Source of the DNA: DASQDN01 sp035630195
Lineage (GTDB): Bacteria; Acidobacteriota; Terriglobia; Bryobacterales; Bryobacteraceae
Assembly: GCA_035630195.1 (NCBI GenBank)
Contig: DASQLD010000008.1
Coordinates: forward strand, 1 to 20,408
Length of the DNA stretch: 20,408 nt
Direction of reading: 5' to 3'
Shown: one piece after another, positions 14,467 to 20,408 of the stretch
Numbering within the stretch: position 1 is the first letter of the stretch
Layout of the letters: each line of letters opens with the position of its first letter
The notes under the pieces: generated by a model
The model's database searches: none
The model's input: only the letters and a program-made list of their open reading frames with translations
What the model was told of the DNA's origin: nothing
Position numbers and translations under genes: made by a program

Positions 14467-17400
14467 TTGCAGCGTTTTCTCTGCGCCGCGCTGTACCTGT
14501 CTTGCGCCTTGCTCCGCGCAGCCACCGGATTCCCGGAACTTGAGGGGTTCTTTACGGAAACGACGGCCGGCGTTTACCAAAGTCGGGGCGCACGGCTTGC
14601 TGTCATGGCAGGCCCAGGCGTGGTGCGCTTTGGTGGACTTACGCTGAAGCACAAGGGTGGAACATTCCGTGAGCCCGTTGGAGTCGATGCAACGGGAGGC
14701 ATCGTTAACACTTATACGGCAACACGAACGGAAACGAATCGGCCCGCGTATCGCGCCATTGAATACCCCGAGATCTACCCGGGAATCACGCTGCGGCTGT
14801 CCTTTGAAGGACGAGCCGTTAAAGCCGACTACCTTGTTGCTCCTGGGGCCGATCCTCGCCTGATACGGTTCCGCTACGAAGGCGCAGAAGCAATGCTTCA
14901 GGATGGCGAGTTGATCGCCGGCGAGATCCGGCAGCCGGCGCCGGTTGTCCTGCAGGGCTCTGCCGAACTGCCGTCGCGATACCAGATCGACCAGGATGAT
15001 TGGGTTCGTTTCGTAATTACGGGCCATGATCGTTCGAAGGCGATGGTGATCGGCCCGTATGTGGTCACGCGGTCGGCTTATCTCGGAGGAGCGTTAACCG
15101 ACCGCATCTCGGCCGTCGCTGTAGATGCAAGCGGCTACCTCTATGTAGCCGGAACAACGGAGTCAACTGACTTCCCGGTGGGTTCGCTTCGTAATCGCGA
15201 TGGTGGTGTAGAAGTCTACGTCTTGAAGTTGAACCCCTCGAACCTCGCGGTCGTCTATGCGACCTATATCGTCTATGCGACCTATATAGGAGGTAGCGCA
15301 AGGACCGCCCCTCATCGATCGCTGTGGATGGAAGCGGCAGTGTGTACGTTGCCGGCTTTACGGCTTCGGCCGACTTTCCCGCAGCTTCCCGGCCGAACGG
15401 CGGCTCGACAGACGGTTTTGTTGCAAGACTGTCGGCATCGGGAACGTTGCAGTTCGCAACCTTCATAGGGGGAAGCGGGTCCGATCTCGCCAACGGCTTG
15501 GCCCTTAAGAACGATGGCTCCGTTTGGGTCGTGGGAGAAACCGACTCGGCCGATCTGACTTTGCGAGGCGTTCCATATCAGGCTGTGAACCGGGGCGGAT
15601 TGGACGCATTCTTGCCCGCGTCAATGCCGATGGATCGGTTGCTTACGCCGGGTACTTTGGAGGAACGGGCGCCGATCGAGCCGTCGCAGTTGCGGTGGAT
15701 GCTGCCGGCGAAGTGTACTTCACCGGCGCTACAGCTTCGGCAACGCAGTTCCCGGTAGCCAATGCGTTTCGCGGGTATTCCGGCATGCAGGACGCGTTTG
15801 TGGCGAAGCTTAGCGCTGATGGTGGAACGCTGCGATACAGCACGCACCTTGGCGGCTCGGGGGGAACTGTTGGACAGCCGGAAGTAGGGAACTGGATTGG
15901 TGTCGACGCAACCGGCGCCGCAATGGTCGTAGGCATCACAGGATCGGACAACTTCCCGACGACCGGTTCGGCCTTCCAACCGTCGTTCGGTGGTGGAGCA
16001 ACGGATGGGTTCGTTTCGAAAATCTCCGCTTCCGGGACATCGCTGTTGTACTCGACGTACTTCGGAGGTACGAGTACCGATGAAGGCTGGACCGGAGCGA
16101 TATCGGCTGATGGAACGTTCTACTTCGGTGGGAATACGTCGTCTCCGGGGATGCCGTCGATCGACGGGATTCAGGCCCAAGGCGGCGGAATCGATGGATT
16201 CTTCGCCAAGCTGAGTAGCAGTCTTAACACGCTCTTGACGTTCAGCTATCTCGGCTACTCCGGCACGGACTCGCTGAGCGCGATCGCGCTGGCCCCGCCA
16301 TCGATTGTTCTTGCAGGAAGCAGCGACTCACCTTCGTGGCTCTCTTCCGGCACGCCGAAAGGCTGGTATGACGGCTGGGTAATGACATTGTCGGAAGCCG
16401 GGCTTGCCGTACAGATGAACAGCACGCCGTCGGGGATGGCCTTTACCGTTTCGGGATCTGGCTGCTCGCCTGGTCCGGCGACTACACCGGCGTCGCTTGG
16501 CTGGTCAAACGGCGCCTCGTGCACAGTGAGTGTTGCATCGACACAAGGCTCAGGCGACACGCGCAGCAACTTCCAAAGTTGGACCGATGGAAGCACTGCT
16601 AATCCACGAACCATCGTTGCCAGTGGTGGCGCCTCCTACACGATGCAGTTTGCAACCGAGCACAGGCTTACCCGATCCGTCACGCCCGCAGGAGCGGGAA
16701 CCGTTAGTGGAGTAGATGGCTTCTATAGTGCGGGGTCGAATGTCAATCTCAGCGCGTCGGCAAATGCAGGTTACCAGTTTGCGGCATGGACAGGATCGGC
16801 GACAAGCGTAACGAATCCGATCGCACTGGTGATGGATGCTCCCAAGGCGGTCACGGCGAACTTCAACTTGATCGCTACGTTTCATAATCCTGCGCCCGCA
16901 TCCTTGACTGTCAGCGGTACCGGCTGCGCAGCGGGAACGTATTCGACAGCAGTGACATCGCTTGTTTGGACGCCCGGCGCAAGCTGCGCCGTCAGTGTTC
17001 CGGCAACGCAAGTTTCAGGCGATACACGTTGGGTCTTTGCGCGATGGAGTGACGGAGCGACCGCAAATCCGAGATCGTTCTCAACGGCAGTTCCCATCAC
17101 ATACAGCATCGAATGGAACGTCGAGTATCGACTTACCCGGTCAGTCACTCCTTCGGCGGGGGGAAGTGTCAGCGGCGCAGACGGCTTTTACGCGGCGTCA
17201 TCGACAGTCTCCCTGACGGCGACGCCGGCGAGTGGTTATCTATTCAGCGGTTGGTCCGGAGACGCGAGTGGAACATCGAATCCGCTGCTGACCGTGATGA
17301 ACGCGCCCAAGACGATCATCGCGAACTTCGCTCCTCGTACAGCGCAGATCACGATCGAAAGCAACGTAGCGAGCTTGCAGTTCACCGTCACGGGCAGCGG

Positions 17401-20400
17401 CTGCAATCCCGGTACTTATAACGCGCCACAAGTATTTGTGTGGCCGGAGGGCGGTGTTTGCACGATCTCCACACCCGCTGTGCAAGGCGGCGATGTCCGT
17501 TGGGTTTTTCAAAACTGGGCGGATGGACCGACCAGTAATCCACGCTCGATCACAGTAGGGGCTTCCGCTGCTGCTTACTCGATGCAGTTTGGGACACAAT
17601 ACAGGCTCACTCGAACGATAACGGGACAGGGTACCGTATCAGGCTCAGATGGGTTCTACGCAGCGGGGACGAATATAGAGCTCACGGCGACGGACACAGA
17701 CGGCTATCAGTTCACGGGCTGGAGCGGCAACATCGTCAGCACAGCGAATCCATTGACTTTCGCCATGAATTCGCCTTCGACGATTACGGCGAACTTCTCG
17801 GCGGCGCCGACTACGATTGCCTTTGGCAGTAACGTAACGGGGCAGATTACGGTCAGTGGCGCCGGCTGTCCTGCCGGAACTTACACAGTGCCGGCGAGTA
17901 TCGTATGGACGAACGAAACCACTTGCAGTGTTGCCGTGACGTCGCCCTATGGGGGCCCGGATACGCGATGGGTGTTTGCGAACTGGACAGACGGTAGCAC
18001 TTCCAATCCACGGCCGATCACTGCTACGCCGGAAGCTACGTACACGCTGGCATTTACACCCCAGCATAAGCTCGTTCGAACTATTGTGGGTCAGGGAACC
18101 GTGAGTGGCGCCGATGGCTTTTATGCCGCAGGTTCTAATATTCAACTCAGCGCAGCGCCGGCATCGGGCTACAGTTTCTCCGGTTGGAGCGGATCGGCCA
18201 CCGGAGCGACGAATCCGCTCATGCTTACGATAGATGGTCCGAAGACAGTCACAGCAACCTTCGCAGGCGCTCAGGCGGGAATACGATTTGAAGCCAACGT
18301 TGGAGTGCCGTTCAGCGTAGCCGGATCCGGGTGCCCGGGAGGAACCTATACCGCGCCCGCGACCGTTACATGGGCAAACGGAGTCAACTGCACCGTGACG
18401 GTATTGCCTCCCGATCTGGGAGCTGATACACGATGGACATTCTCACAGTGGGCCGATGGGCCGACCGGCGCTGCTCGCGTGATCACTGCTTCTCCAGGCG
18501 CCGTGTACACGATCGTAATTGGGGTTGAGTACCGGTTGACGCGATCGATATCGGGCTCTGGCAGCATCAGCGGATCGGACGGATGGTATGCGGCTGGATC
18601 GACATTGCCGCTGACGGCATCTCCAACGCCCGGTCATCAGTTCACAGGTTGGAGCGGCGCCGGGAGCGGCACAGCGAACCCCTTGAGCGTCGTGATGAAT
18701 GGGCCGAAGACAGTGATTGCGAACTTCACGCCTGTGGCTTCAGGTGTTCGCATCGAAACCAATCTCGCTGTCGTGTTCTACGTGGGTGGATCGGGATGTC
18801 CGGCAGGCGCTTACAACGCGCCGATCACGCTGACGTGGACCACTGGAGTAGCGTGCGAAATCAGTGTTCAACAACCGGCCGCGGGTCAAGACACTCGCTG
18901 GCTGTTTCTTCGCTGGGCTGACGGCCCCACATCGAATCCACGAATACTGACAGCGAGCCCTGGATCGGTTTACACAATCGTTATGTCGCCGGAGTACCGA
19001 TTGACACGGCTCGTATCGGGTGGCGGATCTGTGAGCGGCGCCGATGGCTTCTATGCTTCCGGCACAACCGTATCTCTGACTGCGACACCGAATTCGGGAC
19101 AACAATTGGCAGCATGGAGCGGGTCCGCGTCAGGTATAGCGAATCCATTAAGCGTCGTGATGGATGGTCCAAAGACAATCACCGCTGTCTTTGCCGGAGC
19201 GCCGACAGCAGTACGGATCGAATCGAACATATCGGCGCAGATCAATGTGTCCGGGTCGGGTTGCCCGGCGGGGACTTATACGGCTCCAGTGACCTTGACT
19301 TGGGGTGGCGGGATCAACTGCGACATCAGTACTCCATCACCGCAAGGCGGCGGCGATACACGGTGGGTATTCAGTCGCTGGTCGGACGGGTCAATCGCGA
19401 ATGGACGCGGCATCCTAGCTTCAGCGGGAACTGTTTACACATTGGTTTTTGGTACGGAGCATCGTCTGACTCGCAGCGTGTCAGGGCCAGGCAGCGTTAG
19501 CGGCGCAGATGGCTTCTATACGGCGGGGTCAACCGTGCAACTGACAGCGCACCCTTCAGCCGGATATCAATTTGCGGGATGGACGGGCTCGGCGAGTGGC
19601 GCCGCGAATCCTTTGGGATTGGTGATGAACGGACCCAAGTCGGTTACCGCCAGCTTTACGAGCGCTGCGACCGGCGTACGAATCGAAGCCAATGGGGCGC
19701 TGGTGTTCTCTGTCTCAGGAGGCAACTGTCCCGCAGGAAATTATATGGCTCCAGCGACTGTTACGTGGAGTAATGGTGCAGTCTGCAACATCGGTGTTCC
19801 TTCTCCGCAAGGCGGCCCCGACACACAAGTCGTCTTTACAGGCTGGACTGACGGAGTAACCGCCAACCCGCGCGGTATCGCTGCTTCTCCGGGGGCCGCG
19901 TACGCCTTTCTTGCACGTGCGGAGCACCGGTTAACGCGAACTGTCTCAGGGCAGGGAAGCGTGTCAGGAGCGGATGGTTTCTACGCCGCAGGCTCGACGC
20001 TTTCCCTTACTGCAACGCCCGCTTCCGGCTATCAGTTCGCAGGTTGGAGCGGAGTGGGTAGCGGTATGGTGAATCCTTTGTCGGTCCGTATGGACAACCC
20101 GTCGCTGGTGACAGCGAACTTTACGCTGGTTCCGGTGGTTGCTCCTGCTGCTGTGGAAACGTTGAACCCTTTAGCTGGGTCAGGGCCATCCGGGGTGTTT
20201 ACAGCGACGTTCTCGCATGGCAAAGGCGCCGATGAGTTGTATCTCGGCTACATGCTCTTTCTTCCCACACCAAACGTTGTGAACTATGTGGCGAAGGGAT
20301 CGTGTCTGGTCGAGTACAACCGCATTAGTCACGGCATGCGGTTGATTGACGATGCAGGCACCGGTTGGCTTGGTCCGGTCTCGGGAGTGGTGATCAGTCC

Positions 20401-20408
20401 ATCGGCCG
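14467..20408 (+). CDS. Giant secreted SBBP beta-propeller / tandem-repeat protein, two frameshifts, open at right edge
   Basis: Starts at TTG 14467 with a signal peptide (RFLCAALYLSCALLRAATG). Next comes a DUF7948-like N-terminal domain (about residues 20-200; PEIYPGITLRLSFEGRAVKA), then about six SBBP propeller repeats of type YLGGALTDR / AVDASGYLYVAGTTESTDFP. The reading frame changes twice, near 15298 and 15614. Each change is explained by one missing G, and the homologous repeats resume at once in the new frame. From 15617 to the edge there is no stop for about 1,597 codons. From 16409 there are eight ~155-residue units, then a tail (ADELYLGYMLFLPTP, then EYNRISHGMRLID) that I recall from Solibacter-type secreted proteins. 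It is probably exported and surface-associated or released. It is divergent from the aminotransferase gene across 55 bp. Function is unknown; adhesion or matrix binding is a guess. Confidence 0.75.
15251..15287 (+). repeat. 18-bp tandem duplication inside the SBBP gene
   Basis: TCGTCTATGCGACCTATA occurs twice back to back (15251-15268, 15269-15286), adding an in-frame extra VYATYI to one propeller blade (VYATYI-VYATYI-GGS). Other SBBP blades carry this strand once, so the copy is a recent slippage duplication or an assembly artefact. It lies only 11 bp before the first frameshift. Confidence 0.85.
15295..15302 (+). other. Frameshift 1 in the SBBP gene
   Basis: The sequence AGC-GCA-AGG breaks the blade. 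Adding one G (AGC-GGC-AAG-GAC) restores the expected GGSGKDR and the following SIAVDGSGSVYVAGFT. Without it the first frame stops at TAG 15466-15468, giving a 333-residue truncated product. Confidence 0.8.
15609..15619 (+). other. Frameshift 2 in the SBBP gene
   Basis: TTC-TTG-CCC-GCG should read TTC-TTG-GCC-CGC to give DAFLARVNADGSVAYAGYFG, the standard SBBP blade junction. One G is missing after 15614. Without correction this frame ends at 15758. Confidence 0.8.
16409..20136 (+). repeat. Eight tandem ~465-bp (155-residue) protein-coding repeats
   Basis: Units begin near 16409, 16874, 17348, 17816, 18281, 18746, 19211 and 19676. The last five starts are exactly 465 bp apart, and the DGFY landmark (16712, 17177, 17645, 18110, 18575, 19040, 19505, 19970) keeps a 465-bp step except one of 468. 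Each unit has V-S-G-x-G-C-P-A-G-T-Y, a second Cys about 18 residues later, DTRWVF..W.DG..NPR, E-x-RLTR, G-x-VSGADGFYAAGS and GYQF-x-GWSG..NPL..VM-x-GPK-x-V-x-A-x-F. The second half resembles the 'bacterial repeat' / InlB B-repeat-like domains (GYxFxGWSG). Copies are diverged at the DNA level, so this is an old array. Confidence 0.85.

Noticed and set aside
16409..20136. CRISPR array
   Set aside because: The period is ~465 bp, the units are diverged, and one frame is open throughout; this is a protein repeat.
15643..20223. Many reverse-strand open frames across the repeat region
   Set aside because: They recur with the same period as the forward repeats and are shadows of the forward coding frame.

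Overview
The window looks like part of an Acidobacteriota replicon, most likely from the Solibacter/Bryobacter branch. The main support is a very large secreted beta-propeller (SBBP) and repeat protein with a C-terminal tail of a kind I associate with that group, plus moderately high GC and mostly weak or absent Shine-Dalgarno sequences. This lineage call is inference from protein style; no rRNA or marker gene is present. Several features say the replicon is, or contains, a plasmid, chromid or integrated plasmid: a RepA-type initiator, an iteron origin, and a ParA/ribbon-helix-helix partition pair with centromere-like repeats.

Layout. 1-128: tail of a possible transposase. 145-636 (-): secreted SnoaL/DUF4440-type protein. 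637-1051: no gene. 1052-6722: a surface-polysaccharide block with an AsnB-type amidotransferase (-), divergent from a heparinase II/III-family protein (+), which is followed by a membrane-anchored alkaline-phosphatase-superfamily protein (+). 6997-8530: the partition locus, with a small HTH protein (+) convergent to a parA - RHH operon (-). 8603-9997 (+): polyprenyl-phosphate sugar phosphotransferase. 10031-11158 (-): UDP-GlcNAc 2-epimerase. 11159-11685: iteron origin. 11686-13278 (+): RepA. 13275-14411 (-): DegT/WbpE-type aminotransferase, overlapping the end of repA by 4 bp. 14467 to the right edge (+): a secreted SBBP protein broken by two single-base frameshifts, then eight ~155-residue repeats, running off the window.

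How it fits together. The amidotransferase, heparinase-like protein, sugar-phosphate transferase, epimerase and aminotransferase form the core of an exopolysaccharide or O-antigen pathway: nucleotide-sugar supply, lipid-linked initiation, modification and trimming. The replication and partition modules are not beside this cluster but threaded through it.

The most interesting signal is a set of 8-bp phased repeats (consensus ACTYNNCT) in four clusters around the partition genes: 7522-7577, 7802-7857, 8483-8530 and 10001-10056. They strongly resemble the ACTC-box/4-bp-spacer centromere of the ParF-ParG (TP228) partition type, but here they are spread over about 2.5 kb and enclose a polysaccharide gene. 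The second is the origin: seven 16-bp iterons of TGTGCTTGATCGTAAA type, two longer variant copies, a 14-bp palindrome, and one iteron-like site inside repA itself.
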